The notes beneath the pieces are model-generated. The model made no database searches. It was not told the origin of the DNA and saw only the letters and a program-made list of their open reading frames with translations. Positions 26,975-36,129 of a DNA stretch of 42,411 bases are shown in pieces (the stretch's first letter is position 1; every line of letters starts with the position of its first letter). The stretch is from an uncultured Blautia sp. (GTDB lineage: Bacteria; Bacillota; Clostridia; Lachnospirales; Lachnospiraceae): positions 1-42,411 of the forward strand of contig CAKRMK010000029.1 in assembly GCA_934364795.1 (NCBI GenBank). Direction: 5' to 3'. The position numbers and the translations under genes were made by a program.

Positions 26975-28438
26975 TTGAAAGAACGAGAAAAATTTGGATC
27001 ACGGCTTGGATTTATCCTTGTGTCGGCAGGATGCGCCATTGGACTTGGAAATGTATGGAAATTTCCATATATGGCCGGAAAATACGGTGGAGCAGCATTT
27101 ATTTTGATTTATCTGGTATTTCTGGTATTGCTGGGACTTCCTGTTTTAGTGTGTGAATTTGCTGTAGGACGGGCAAGTCGCAAAAGCACAGCGAGAGCAT
27201 TTCATGATCTGGAACCAGAAGGTTCGAATTTTCATAATTTCAGCTATATGAGTATGGTTTCCAACTATGTACTGATGATGTTTTACACCATGGTAGCAGG
27301 GTGGATGCTGTATTATTGTTACGCTATGGCAGCAGGAAAACTGGCAGGAAAAGATTCTTCACAGGTGACGGTTCATTTTACGGATCTTCAGGGAGACGCT
27401 GGTACAATGACCTTATGGATGGTGATTGTAATTGTGGTGTCATTTGGAGTCTGCTCCCTTGGAGTACAGCGTGGACTTGAGAAAATTACAAAAGTAATGA
27501 TGTTGTGTCTGTTTGCGCTGATCGTGGTCCTTGCAGTACATTCACTTACTCTTGACGGGGCCATGGAAGGTGTGAAATTTTATCTGGTGCCGGATTTTAC
27601 TGCCATGAAGGAAATTGGAATAGGAAATGTAATCTTCGGTGCATTGTCCCAGGCATTTTTTACATTAAGTATTGGTGCCGGTTCCATGACTATTTTTGGA
27701 AGCTATCTGGAAAAAAACAGATCCCTTCTGGGTGAATCCATACACATTACAGTTCTGGACACGTTTGTGGCGTTAATGGCAGGACTGATTATTATTCCCG
27801 CATGCTTTGCCTTTGGTGTGGAACCGGGAGCAGGTCCGGGACTTGTATTTATTACATTGCCAAATGTTTTTAACCAGATGGCAGGTGGAAGAATCTGGGG
27901 TGCCCTGTTTTTCCTGTTTATGTCCTTTGCGTCCCTGTCCACTGTAATTGCAGTGTTTGAGAATATTTTGTCTTACTCTATAGACAGAAGAGGATGGAGC
28001 CGCAAAAGGGCAGTTCTGGTGAATATGGCAGCAATGATCCTGCTTTCCCTGCCTGCAGTTCTGGGCTTCAATGTGCTGTCTGGCATTCAGCCTCTTGGAG
28101 CAGGAACTAATATTATGGATCTGGAAGACTTTATTGTGTCCAACAATATTCTTCCTCTTGGTTCTGTGGTATTTGTTATGTTCTGTGTATCCAAATATGG
28201 CTGGGGATGGAAAAATTTTATTACAGAAGCGGATACAGGTGATGGTCTGAAATTCCCTGCAAATGTTCAGAAATATATGCTTTACGTGATTCCGGCAGTT
28301 GTGGTTGTAATTTATCTGAAAGGATATTACGATATGTTCAGCCACAGAGGTCCTGTAATTCTTACTGTATGGATGATTATAAGTCTGCTGGTTCTGGCAT
28401 TTGTAGGCTGGATCATATTTGGAAACAGGAAAAAATAA
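26975..28438 (+). CDS. Na+-dependent amino-acid symporter (NSS/SNF family)
   Basis: The 487-aa membrane protein belongs to the neurotransmitter:sodium symporter family (LeuT/TyT1/MhsT-like) with about 11-12 spans. The first span contains the unwound ion and substrate site in SAGCAIGLGNVWKFPYMA. The start is TTG, preceded by AGGGGGA at 26964-26970; no in-frame ATG lies near it, and the overlapping ATG at 26970 is out of frame. Bacterial members import amino acids, often aromatic or hydrophobic, using Na+. An aminotransferase gene follows after 22 bp, which suggests uptake and transamination of one amino acid. Confidence 0.9.
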   Translation: MKEREKFGSRLGFILVSAGCAIGLGNVWKFPYMAGKYGGAAFILIYLVFLVLLGLPVLVCEFAVGRASRKSTARAFHDLEPEGSNFHNFSYMSMVSNYVLMMFYTMVAGWMLYYCYAMAAGKLAGKDSSQVTVHFTDLQGDAGTMTLWMVIVIVVSFGVCSLGVQRGLEKITKVMMLCLFALIVVLAVHSLTLDGAMEGVKFYLVPDFTAMKEIGIGNVIFGALSQAFFTLSIGAGSMTIFGSYLEKNRSLLGESIHITVLDTFVALMAGLIIIPACFAFGVEPGAGPGLVFITLPNVFNQMAGGRIWGALFFLFMSFASLSTVIAVFENILSYSIDRRGWSRKRAVLVNMAAMILLSLPAVLGFNVLSGIQPLGAGTNIMDLEDFIVSNNILPLGSVVFVMFCVSKYGWGWKNFITEADTGDGLKFPANVQKYMLYVIPAVVVVIYLKGYYDMFSHRGPVILTVWMIISLLVLAFVGWIIFGNRKK

Positions 28439-28460
28439 TTACAGACGAGGAGTGATAAAA

Positions 28461-29654
28461 ATGATAGCAGAGAAAATGAAACCCTATGTAAAAAACAATT
28501 CTGCAATCCGTATGATGTTTGAAGAAGGAAATCGTCTTCGTGCTATTTATGGCGCAGAGAATGTGTTTGATTTCAGCCTTGGAAATCCAAGTGTTCCGGC
28601 ACCAGATTGTGTGCGTCAGGCAATTATTGATCTGGTAAATGAAGAAGAGCCTACAGTGCTTCATGGCTACATGAGCAATGCCGGATTTGAAGATGTGCGT
28701 CAGACAATTGCCCAGTCTTTAAACCGCAGATTTGGAACTTCTTTTGCAGCAAAAAACCTGATCATGACGGTTGGAGCAGCAAGTGGACTGAATGTGGCAT
28801 TTAAGACCATTTTGAATCCGGGCGAAGAGGTAATTGTTTTTGCACCTTATTTTCTGGAGTACGGTGCATATGTAAGGAATTATGACGGCAAGCTTGTGGA
28901 AATCTCTCCTGATACAGAGACTTTCCAGCCAAATCTGAAGGAGTTTGAGGAAAAGATCACTCCAAAGACTCGGGCAGTAATCGTAAATACTCCTCATAAT
29001 CCTACCGGAGTTGTTTATTCAGAAGAAACAATCCAGAATCTTGCAAAAATTCTGGAAGCAAAGCAGAAAGAATTTGGAACTGTTATTTACCTGATTTCCG
29101 ATGAGCCATACAGAGAGCTTGCTTATGATGGAGTGCAGGTTCCATATCTGACCAAATATTATGCCAATACCATTGTGGGTTACTCTTATAGCAAATCCCT
29201 TTCTCTTCCGGGAGAACGTATTGGTTATCTGGTTATTCCGGATGAGGCAGATGGAAGTGAGGAGCTGATTGCAGCAGCAGCTATTGCCAACCGTACTATC
29301 GGCTGTGTAAATGCACCATCTCTGATCCAGAAGGTAATTGCCCGCTGTGTGGATGCAGAGGTTGATGTGGCTGCTTACGATAAAAACCGTCTTGCTCTTT
29401 ACAATGGATTAAAGAAACTGGGCTTTGAGTGCATTAAGCCACAGGGGGCATTTTATCTTTTTGTAAAGTCCCCTGTTGCAGATGAAAAAGAGTTCTGTGA
29501 GGCAGGAAAGAAATATAACATTCTTATGGTTCCGGGAAGTTCTTTTGCCTGCCCGGGATATGTGAGACTGGCTTACTGTGTATCTTATGAGACAATAATG
29601 AATTCTCTTCCACAGTTTGAGAAGCTGGCAAAAGAATTTAATTTGCAGGCATAA
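28461..29654 (+). CDS. Pyridoxal-phosphate aminotransferase (class I)
   Basis: The 397-aa fold-type I enzyme has the Schiff-base lysine Lys245 in SYSKSLSLPGERIGY, the cofactor-contacting NTPHNPTG (Asn180) and the ISDEPYREL segment (Asp214, Tyr217). The late FYLFVKSP and VRLAYCVSYE blocks supply substrate-binding residues. ATG 28461 has GAGGAG 8-9 bases before it; an earlier in-frame ATG at 28419 lies within the symporter gene and lacks a ribosome binding site. Substrate is not certain; pairing with an NSS symporter suggests an aromatic or hydrophobic amino acid. Confidence 0.9.
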   Translation: MIAEKMKPYVKNNSAIRMMFEEGNRLRAIYGAENVFDFSLGNPSVPAPDCVRQAIIDLVNEEEPTVLHGYMSNAGFEDVRQTIAQSLNRRFGTSFAAKNLIMTVGAASGLNVAFKTILNPGEEVIVFAPYFLEYGAYVRNYDGKLVEISPDTETFQPNLKEFEEKITPKTRAVIVNTPHNPTGVVYSEETIQNLAKILEAKQKEFGTVIYLISDEPYRELAYDGVQVPYLTKYYANTIVGYSYSKSLSLPGERIGYLVIPDEADGSEELIAAAAIANRTIGCVNAPSLIQKVIARCVDAEVDVAAYDKNRLALYNGLKKLGFECIKPQGAFYLFVKSPVADEKEFCEAGKKYNILMVPGSSFACPGYVRLAYCVSYETIMNSLPQFEKLAKEFNLQA

Positions 29655-29675
29655 ATGCTATTACTTATTGTACTG

Positions 29676-29749
29676 TAAAGTGTGCCCTCAAAATTTTTTC
29701 TGCAAAATATAGTTATAATTTGTGGGAATGATTTTGTGGGCACACTTTA
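29676..29749. repeat. Long inverted-repeat element after the aminotransferase
   Basis: The arms taaagtgtgccctcaaaat (from 29676) and its partner ending 29749 match at 18 of 19 positions. The centre contains ttttttctgcaaaat, shared with other elements here. The GTGCCC...GGGCAC ends match the element at 35031-35068. It probably ends the upstream transcript as well. Confidence 0.6.
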
Positions 29750-29767
29750 GAATTAAATAAGTTTTAA

Positions 29768-29796
29768 TTGAAATATTTCATTAGATAGCTTACAAT
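29768..29796 (+). promoter_or_regulatory. Promoter of the second glycosyltransferase gene
   Basis: TTGAAA, exact 17-bp spacer, TACAAT at 29791-29796, about 60 bp before the ATG. Confidence 0.65.
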
Positions 29797-29856
29797 ATTT
29801 ACAGAATTATTAATTATGAACAGAGATTTTTTAAGGAATTATTTCAGGAGGATTTT

Positions 29857-30567
29857 ATGTCTACACTATATATTGTAATTCCGGCATACAATGAGTCTGC
29901 AAATATTAAAAGAACCATAGAACAGTGGTATCCAGTTGTGGAGAAGCACAATGATGAGGGAAAATCCCGTCTTGTGATCATCAATGACGGAAGCAAGGAT
30001 AATACCTACGATATTTTATGTGAATGTGCGAAAACAAGACCACTGCTCATTCCCCTTGATAAGCCAAATGGGGGCCATGGCGCTACTGTACTTTATGGCT
30101 ACCGTTATGCTATCGAACACCAGTCAGACTATATTTTCCAGACTGATTCAGACGGACAGACCAATCCTGATGAATTTGAGCAGTTCTGGAACCAGAGAGG
30201 ACGCTTTGATGCCATCATTGGAAACCGTACTGTACGCGGAGATGGAAAATCCAGAAAATTTGTAGAAAATACAGTGTGCTTCCTTCTTCGGATTATTTTT
30301 GGAGTAAAAGTTTCAGACGCAAATGCGCCTTTCCGTCTGATGAAAACCAGCCTGGTGAAAAAATATATTGGAAAGTTACCAGAAGATTTTAATATTCCAA
30401 ACATTATGTTTACCACCTATTTTGTCCACTATAAGGAAAAAGTGAAATTTATTGAAATCAGTTTTAAACCAAGACAGGGTGGAACCAATTCCATCAATGT
30501 GAAGAAAATTGTGAAAATTGGCTGGCAGGCTGTGAAAGATTTTTATAAGCTGAAAAAAGAAATGTAA
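29857..30567 (+). CDS. Soluble family 2 glycosyltransferase (DPM1-like)
   Basis: The 236-aa GT-A protein has IPAYNESANIKRTIE, INDGSKDNT, the GGHGATVLYGYRYA segment and the donor/metal motif TDSDGQTNP. Unlike the protein at 13046 it has no C-terminal membrane spans. It probably loads a sugar onto a polyprenyl carrier or a surface glycan. CAGGAGG lies 7-8 bases before the ATG. It is a single-gene transcript facing typA across a shared terminator. Confidence 0.88.
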   Translation: MSTLYIVIPAYNESANIKRTIEQWYPVVEKHNDEGKSRLVIINDGSKDNTYDILCECAKTRPLLIPLDKPNGGHGATVLYGYRYAIEHQSDYIFQTDSDGQTNPDEFEQFWNQRGRFDAIIGNRTVRGDGKSRKFVENTVCFLLRIIFGVKVSDANAPFRLMKTSLVKKYIGKLPEDFNIPNIMFTTYFVHYKEKVKFIEISFKPRQGGTNSINVKKIVKIGWQAVKDFYKLKKEM

Positions 30568-30609
30568 AGCGGCAAAATATTTTTGGTTCTTAATCTTATG
30601 AGTATATAA

Positions 30610-30675
30610 AAGAGCAGGTTTCGTTTGCAACTGTTCCCAGTTTTTGGGACGGGATTGCAATCGAAATCTGCTCTT
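30610..30675. terminator. Bidirectional terminator between convergent genes
   Basis: The arms 30610-30630 and 30655-30675 match at 19 of 21 positions, and an inner stem (tgttccca with tgggac) extends it further. It separates the plus-strand glycosyltransferase from minus-strand typA. Confidence 0.85.
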
Positions 30676-30678
30676 ATT

Positions 30679-32514
30679 TTACGCATTCTTCTTAATAGAA
30701 GCTCTCTTTCTGTCTCTGGAATCCAGAATCTTCTTACGGATACGAAGGCTTGTAGGTGTAACCTCAAGAAGCTCATCTGTATCAATAAACTCAATTGCCT
30801 GCTCCAGGCTTAATACTTTAGGAGGTGTAAGCTTCAGTGCTTCGTCAGCAGAAGAGGAACGTGTGTTGGTAAGGTGTTTGGTCTTGCAGACATTCAGCTC
30901 GATATCCTCTGCTTTACCATTCTGTCCGATAACCATACCGCTGTAAACCTTTGCTCCAGGTCCGATAAATAAGGTACCACGCTCCTGTGCAGCAAACAGA
31001 CCGTAAGTAACAGCCTCGCCGCCCTCGAAAGCAATAAGGGAGCCCTGTTTACGGTACTGGAAGTCACCCTTGTATGGAGAATATCCGTCAAAAATTGTAT
31101 TGATGATACCGGTTCCCTTGGTGGAGGTAAGGAAGTTTCCACGGAATCCGATAAGTCCACGGGAAGGAATGTGGAACTCAAGACGGACAGATCCGTCACT
31201 TGCTGTACTCATTCCCTGAAGTTCACCCTTACGCTCGCTGAGCATCTGGATAACAGTACCGGAAAATTCCTCCGGAACATCAATGTAAGCGATTTCCATT
31301 GGCTCTAATTTCTTACCGCGCTCATCAATTTTGTAAAGTACTTCTGGCTTGCTGACTGCGAACTCATAACCTTCACGTCTCATATTCTCAATCAGAACGG
31401 AGAGATGAAGCTCACCACGACCGGAAACCTTGAAGCACTCAGTTGTCTCTGTATCTTCTACACGAAGGCTGACATCTGTATTCAGCTCTCTGTAAAGTCT
31501 GTCACGAAGGTGACGGGAGGTGATATATTTACCCTCCTGTCCTGCAAGCGGGCTGTCATTTACCAGGAAGTTCATGGCAATAGTAGGCTCTGAAATCTTC
31601 TGGAACGGAATTGCCTCCGGATTGTCTCCGCCGCACAGGGTATCTCCAATATGAATTTCTGCAATACCGGAAATTGCAACAATTGATCCGATTGTTGCTT
31701 CTTTTACTTCAACTTTGTTCAGACCGTCAAACTCATAAAGTTTGCTGATCTTAACACGCTGTTTTTTGTCCGGATCGTGGTGGTTCAGAAGGGTAAGCTC
31801 CTGGTTTACGCTGATGGTACCGCTTTCTACTTTACCAACACCGATACGGCCTACATATTCATTGTAATCAATTGTACTGATCAGTACCTGTGTATCTGCA
31901 TCCGGGTCACCTTCAGGAGCCGGGATATATTTCAGGATTGCTTCAAACAGAGGCTCCATGTTCTCAGGAGTATCTTTAAGATCCAGAACTGCATGTCCGG
32001 TCTTTGCAGAAGCATACAGGAACGGGCAGTCAAGCTGCTCATCAGAAGCACCCAGATCCATAAGAAGCTCCAGAACCTCATCGACAACCTCATCTGGTCT
32101 TGCTTCCGGACGGTCTATCTTATTAATGCAGACGATTACGTGCAGATCCAGCTCAAGGGCTTTTTTCAGAACGAATTTGGTCTGAGGCATAGCGCCTTCG
32201 AAAGCGTCAACCAGAAGGATAACGCCGTCTACCATTTTCAGTACACGCTCAACCTCACCGCCGAAGTCAGCATGGCCTGGGGTATCGATAATATTGATCT
32301 TAGTGCCTTTGTAATGAACTGCGGTGTTCTTGGAGAGGATTGTGATACCACGTTCTCTCTCAATATCATTGGAGTCCATGACACGCTCCTGAACCTCCTG
32401 GTTGGCACGGAAAACACCGCTCTGTTTCAAAAGCTGGTCAACAAGAGTGGTTTTACCATGGTCAACGTGGGCAATGATGGCTACGTTACGTACATCTTCG
32501 CGTTTCGTCTTCAT
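30679..32514 (-). CDS. typA: Ribosome-associated translational GTPase TypA/BipA
   Basis: The 611-aa EF-G-like GTPase acts on ribosome assembly and translation under stress or cold. G1 is AHVDHGKTT near the N terminus; later come the [13 protein letters not shown]3, NKIDRPEA G4 and ASAKTG G5 motifs. The C-terminal BipA-specific region contains [13 protein letters not shown] and GTG-type [12 protein letters not shown] blocks. The reading frame extends 28 codons upstream to an ATG at 32598, but ATG 32514 ([16 protein letters not shown]) gives the usual length and follows AAAGGA, so that start is used. A small GC-rich hairpin lies just upstream of the ribosome binding site. Confidence 0.95.
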   Translation of the reverse strand: MKTKREDVRNVAIIAHVDHGKTTLVDQLLKQSGVFRANQEVQERVMDSNDIERERGITILSKNTAVHYKGTKINIIDTPGHADFGGEVERVLKMVDGVILLVDAFEGAMPQTKFVLKKALELDLHVIVCINKIDRPEARPDEVVDEVLELLMDLGASDEQLDCPFLYASAKTGHAVLDLKDTPENMEPLFEAILKYIPAPEGDPDADTQVLISTIDYNEYVGRIGVGKVESGTISVNQELTLLNHHDPDKKQRVKISKLYEFDGLNKVEVKEATIGSIVAISGIAEIHIGDTLCGGDNPEAIPFQKISEPTIAMNFLVNDSPLAGQEGKYITSRHLRDRLYRELNTDVSLRVEDTETTECFKVSGRGELHLSVLIENMRREGYEFAVSKPEVLYKIDERGKKLEPMEIAYIDVPEEFSGTVIQMLSERKGELQGMSTASDGSVRLEFHIPSRGLIGFRGNFLTSTKGTGIINTIFDGYSPYKGDFQYRKQGSLIAFEGGEAVTYGLFAAQERGTLFIGPGAKVYSGMVIGQNGKAEDIELNVCKTKHLTNTRSSSADEALKLTPPKVLSLEQAIEFIDTDELLEVTPTSLRIRKKILDSRDRKRASIKKNA

Positions 32515-32811
32515 AAAAATCGAAATCCTTTCTTTATCGGGCGGAAATCCCCGCCGCATACTTTCCTTAATATAGTGTAATTTTCTTATATGGTCCAAAT
32601 CCCCAGTTTACCACATTTTTCGCAGATTACAAGGTGTTGAAAAAAATTTTTTTTAAATTTCTGGTTCTAAATAGCCTGATTTCCTCATAGATATTATAGA
32701 CCAACAAATAAGACAGGCGTGGAGCTGGGATATCATTCGTAAAGAAGAAAACTTTTGCTCCAGGAAATGAAGTCTGCAGAAAAAAGTGAAAACAGGGAGG
32801 AGAACTACATT

Positions 32812-33435
32812 ATGGCAGATAAAATTATTGAAAACAATCAGGTTTCAATCATGGGAAAGATTGTAACAGGTTTTACTTTCAGTCACCAGGTTTACGGAGA
32901 AGGCTTTTATACCATGGATCTTCTGGTAAAAAGGTTAAGTGATTCCGAGGACCGGATTCCGGTAATGGTATCGGAAAGACTGGTGGACGTTACCCAGGAT
33001 TATGTGGGACAGTATGTGGAAATCCACGGACAGTTCCGTTCCTATAACAGACACGAAGAAAAACACAACCGTCTGGTGCTTTCTGCGTTTGCAAGAGAAC
33101 TGAAATTCGTGGAGGAAGAGGAAGAAAACATTCCGGTGAATCAGATTTTCCTGGATGGGTATATCTGTAAACCACCTGTTTACAGGAAAACTCCTCTTGG
33201 TCGTGAGATTGCAGATCTTCTTCTGGCAGTGAACCGTCCTTATGGAAAATCAGATTACATACCCTGTATCTGCTGGGGAAGAAATGCCCGCTATGCATCA
33301 GCCTTTGAGGTTGGCGGACATGTGCTGATCTGGGGAAGAATCCAGAGCAGGGAATATATGAAGCGGATTGGGGAAAACGAGACGGAGAAGCGGACCGCTT
33401 ATGAAGTGTCGGTAAGCAAGCTGGAATATGTGTGA
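32812..33435 (+). CDS. Single-stranded-DNA-binding-like protein with OB fold(s)
   Basis: The 207-aa protein has an OB-fold pattern at about 8-110 (QVSIMGKIVTGFTFSHQVYGEGFY, then YVGQYVEIHGQFRSYN) and a probable second one at about 120-205 (VNQIFLDGYICKPPVYRKTPLGREI, VGGHVLIWGRIQSREY). The second block looks like a classic SSB start. No acidic SSB tail is seen. It could bind ssDNA in repair or replication. GGGAGGAG precedes ATG 32812; an in-frame ATG at 32755 lacks one. It is divergent from typA across about 300 bp with no other gene. Confidence 0.65.
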   Translation: MADKIIENNQVSIMGKIVTGFTFSHQVYGEGFYTMDLLVKRLSDSEDRIPVMVSERLVDVTQDYVGQYVEIHGQFRSYNRHEEKHNRLVLSAFARELKFVEEEEENIPVNQIFLDGYICKPPVYRKTPLGREIADLLLAVNRPYGKSDYIPCICWGRNARYASAFEVGGHVLIWGRIQSREYMKRIGENETEKRTAYEVSVSKLEYV

Positions 33436-33462
33436 TTGTTACTGCTCACTTCGTTCACAGTA
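33436..33462 (+). terminator. Probable terminator of the SSB-like gene
   Basis: The stem gttactg (33436-33442) with cagtaac (33456-33462) is followed by gggtgtttttctc. Confidence 0.5.
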
Positions 33463-33491
33463 ACGGGTGTTTTTCTCTATATTTCTTCTGC

Positions 33492-33520
33492 TTGCATTTC
33501 TGTTTGTTTTGCGGTAATAT
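33492..33520 (+). promoter_or_regulatory. Possible promoter for the adenosyltransferase-dapA-dapB run
   Basis: TTGCAT, 17-bp spacer, TAATAT at 33515-33520, about 65 bp before the start codon. The -35 box is weak. Confidence 0.4.
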
Positions 33521-33585
33521 AAGCATATTAAAAATGGCGCATTTTGCGAATAGCTGCATTATTTTTAACAATAAGAGGAATCAGT

Positions 33586-34110
33586 ATGGAAAAAGAAATA
33601 ACAGAAGTTTATTGCGGGAATGGCAGAGGTAAGACTACTCTGGCAATTGGTCAGGCTCTGCGGGCTTCTTCACAGGGGAAGAGCGTTATCATTATTCAGT
33701 TTCTGAAGGGGAATGAGAGACGCGAGCTGGATTTTCTGGAAGAACTGGACCAGCTTGATATCAAGATCTTCCGTTTTGAAAAAAATGAAACCTGTTATGC
33801 TTTGCTGAATGCAGAAGAGCAGGCTGAGGAGAAACGCAATATACTGAATGGCTTAAATTTTGCCCGGAAGGTTATTGCTACACAGGAATGTGATTTTCTG
33901 GTGCTGGATGAGATTCTGGGACTTCTTGACAATCATATTGCCACAGAAGAAATGATCGCAGAGATCCTTAAGCAAAAAGACGAATCAATGCATATTATCC
34001 TGACAGGTAACAGAATGACTGCAGGTCTGCTTGACTATGTAGACAGCGTGACTACAATCACTACCCTGGGAAGGGATAAAACAGCAGAAATGATACAGAA
34101 GGATGAATAG
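33586..34110 (+). CDS. Corrinoid adenosyltransferase-like protein (CobO/BtuR family)
   Basis: The 174-aa P-loop protein has GNGRGKTT at 11-18 and an LVLDEILG Walker B-like segment (about 105-112), as in CobA/CobO enzymes that transfer the adenosyl group of ATP to cobalamin. The usual family start (VYxGNGKGKTT) is clear. ATG 33586 with AGAGGA five bases upstream is preferred over an in-frame ATG at 33544. No other cobalamin genes are nearby; the next gene is dapA, 11 bp later. A true adenosyltransferase role is likely but not proven. Confidence 0.8.
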   Translation: MEKEITEVYCGNGRGKTTLAIGQALRASSQGKSVIIIQFLKGNERRELDFLEELDQLDIKIFRFEKNETCYALLNAEEQAEEKRNILNGLNFARKVIATQECDFLVLDEILGLLDNHIATEEMIAEILKQKDESMHIILTGNRMTAGLLDYVDSVTTITTLGRDKTAEMIQKDE

Positions 34111-34121
34111 GAGGAAGTAAA

Positions 34122-35015
34122 ATGGCAATTTTCAAAGGCGCAGCCGTTGCAATCGTAACCCCAATGCATGAAGATGGGAAGGTAAATTATGAGAAACTGG
34201 AAGAACTTCTGGAGTACCAGATTGCGAACAGCACAGATGCGATCGTTATTTGCGGTACAACAGGTGAGTCTTCCACACTGACACATGGAGAACATCTTCA
34301 GACCATCAAGTTTGCAATTGATAAAGTTGCCGGAAGAGTTCCTGTAATTGCAGGTACCGGTTCTAATTGCACAGAGACTGCAATCATGATGTCCCAGGAG
34401 GCAGCTTCTTATGGTGCAGACGCTCTTCTGATCGTAACTCCATATTATAACAAGGCAACCCAGAAAGGCCTCATCCGTCATTATACAGAGATTGCCAATT
34501 CCGTACCGGAAACTCCGATCATCATGTATAATGTACCAAGCCGTACTGGCTGTAATATCCAGCCGGCTACAGCAGTTGCTCTTGCAAAGAATGTGAAGAA
34601 TATTGTGGGAATCAAGGCTGCAAGCGGAGATCTTTCCCAGATTGCCAAGATGATGTCCATGGCAGACGGATGCCTTGAGCTTTATTCCGGAAATGATGAC
34701 CAGGTGCTTCCGATTCTTTCTCTTGGCGGACTTGGGGTAATTTCCGTATTATCCAATGTTGCTCCGAAGAACACCCATGATATGGTTATGAAATTTATGG
34801 AAGGAGATCTGGCTGGTGCAGCCAAGCTTCAGCTTGATGCTATCCCGCTGATCAACGCACTGTTCTGCGAGGTAAACCCGATTCCGGTTAAGACAGCTCT
34901 TAATCTTATGGGATGGAAGGTTGGTCCTACCCGTATGCCGCTTTGCGAGATGGAGCCGGAGAACGAGGCAAGACTTTCCAAAGCTCTTGCTGATTATGGA
35001 ATTAAACTTGCATAA
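34122..35015 (+). CDS. dapA: 4-hydroxy-tetrahydrodipicolinate synthase
   Basis: The 297-aa TIM-barrel enzyme condenses pyruvate with aspartate semialdehyde, the first committed step to lysine and diaminopimelate. Schiff-base Lys165 is in GIKAASGD, Tyr136 in MYNVPSRTG, and the CGTTGESSTL loop (about 44-53) is intact. AGGAGG lies upstream of the ATG. dapB follows after a hairpin element, giving two consecutive pathway steps; no lysine riboswitch was seen upstream. Confidence 0.96.
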   Translation: MAIFKGAAVAIVTPMHEDGKVNYEKLEELLEYQIANSTDAIVICGTTGESSTLTHGEHLQTIKFAIDKVAGRVPVIAGTGSNCTETAIMMSQEAASYGADALLIVTPYYNKATQKGLIRHYTEIANSVPETPIIMYNVPSRTGCNIQPATAVALAKNVKNIVGIKAASGDLSQIAKMMSMADGCLELYSGNDDQVLPILSLGGLGVISVLSNVAPKNTHDMVMKFMEGDLAGAAKLQLDAIPLINALFCEVNPIPVKTALNLMGWKVGPTRMPLCEMEPENEARLSKALADYGIKLA

Positions 35016-35030
35016 AGAAAGCTTTAAAGA

Positions 35031-35068
35031 GTGCCCCCAAAATCCTTCAGAAAGCCTTTTGGGGGCAC
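35031..35068 (+). repeat. Inverted repeat between dapA and dapB
   Basis: gtgcccccaaaa (35031-35042) and ttttgggggcac (35057-35068) pair perfectly around a 14-base loop, with partial pairing outside. It shares its GTGCCC...GGGCAC ends with 29676-29749. No T-run follows, so dapB read-through is plausible. Confidence 0.6.
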
Positions 35069-35098
35069 GCTTCAGATGACAGAAAGGAACAGATACAA

Positions 35099-35857
35099 AT
35101 GGTAAAGATTATTATGAATGGCTGCAATGGCCATATGGGACAGGTAATTTCTGATATTGTTGCAAAAGATCCAAATGCTGAAATTGTAGCTGGAATTGAC
35201 CTTGCAGACCAGGGAAAGAACAGCTATCCGGTATTTACAGATATGAACGAGTGCCAGGTAGAGGCAGATGCAGTGATCGATTTTTCTTCTCCGAAAGCTT
35301 TTGATAAGCTGATGGATTACTGTGAGAAGAGAAATCTTCCGGTAGTTCTTTGCACAACAGGTCTGGATGAAGCACAGCTTGCAAGAGTAGAAGAAAGTGC
35401 CAAAAAAATTCCGGTTTTGAAATCTGCAAATATGTCACTGGGAATCAATACTCTTCTGAAGCTGGTTCAGGATGCAGCAAAAGTCCTTGCAACAGCAGGC
35501 TTTGATATGGAGATTGTAGAGAAACACCATAATCTGAAGGTAGATGCTCCAAGCGGAACTGCACTTGCACTTGCTGACAGTTTGAATGAGGCAATGGATA
35601 ATCAGTATCATTATGTATATGACCGCAGCCAGAGAAGAGAGAAACGTGACGCGAAGGAAATCGGTATTTCTGCTGTTCGCGGCGGCTCTATTGTAGGTGA
35701 GCATGAAGTGATTTTCGCAGGTCAGGATGAGGTAATCGAGTTTAAGCATACTGCATATTCCAAGGCTGTATTTGGAAAGGGCGCAGTTGAGGCTGCCAAA
35801 TTCCTTGCAGGAAAGCCAGCTGGAAGATATGACATGAGCGATGTAATTGCCGGTTGA
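35099..35857 (+). CDS. dapB: 4-hydroxy-tetrahydrodipicolinate reductase
   Basis: The 252-aa enzyme reduces the DapA product with NAD(P)H toward diaminopimelate. The Rossmann motif is NGCNGHMGQ, the catalytic His pair and Lys are in EKHHNLKVDAPSGTALA, and FKHTAYSKAVFGKGA lies near the C terminus. GAAAGGAAC precedes the ATG. It follows dapA by 83 bp with a hairpin element in between. Confidence 0.95.
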   Translation: MVKIIMNGCNGHMGQVISDIVAKDPNAEIVAGIDLADQGKNSYPVFTDMNECQVEADAVIDFSSPKAFDKLMDYCEKRNLPVVLCTTGLDEAQLARVEESAKKIPVLKSANMSLGINTLLKLVQDAAKVLATAGFDMEIVEKHHNLKVDAPSGTALALADSLNEAMDNQYHYVYDRSQRREKRDAKEIGISAVRGGSIVGEHEVIFAGQDEVIEFKHTAYSKAVFGKGAVEAAKFLAGKPAGRYDMSDVIAG

Positions 35858-35884
35858 TGAATTTGTGAGAAAATAGTGAGTATA

Positions 35885-35932
35885 GGCAGAATGAGGGAAG
35901 GTTTTTGACATATTCCCACATTCTGTCTTTTT
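35885..35932 (+). terminator. Intrinsic terminator of the dap run
   Basis: ggcagaatgagggaa (35885-35899) pairs with ttcccacattctgtc (35913-35927) with one mismatch and one wobble, followed by five T residues. Confidence 0.8.
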
Positions 35933-35952
35933 ATTTATGTTGCAGAAGATTT

Positions 35953-35961
35953 TGTTATAAT
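35953..35961 (+). promoter_or_regulatory. Possible extended -10 promoter of the lipoprotein gene
   Basis: TGT directly before a perfect TATAAT (35956-35961); no -35 box. The implied 160-base leader contains an imperfect stem, cctaccagagc with gctccgggcagg (about 35981-36015). Confidence 0.4.
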
Positions 35962-36129
35962 TTTCTGCCGCATAAAATGTCCTACCAGAGCATTTTTTAA
36001 ACAGGCTCCGGGCAGGAATATATTTTGTAAAATTTTCCAGAATAGAATCTGTCTCATTGCACATATTAGGAATATAAAACAGCGCCATTTTCTAGCTGAA
36101 AATATTCTCAAGAAAAGGAGACAGATGAA

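Noticed and set aside
31777..32580. 267-codon plus-strand frame opposite typA
   Set aside because: It is antisense to a conserved GTPase gene and its composition mirrors that gene; no ribosome binding site or family motif.
33586..35857. Cobalamin synthesis cluster around the adenosyltransferase-like gene
   Set aside because: Neighbours are dapA, dapB and an SSB-like gene; no other cobalamin gene is present.
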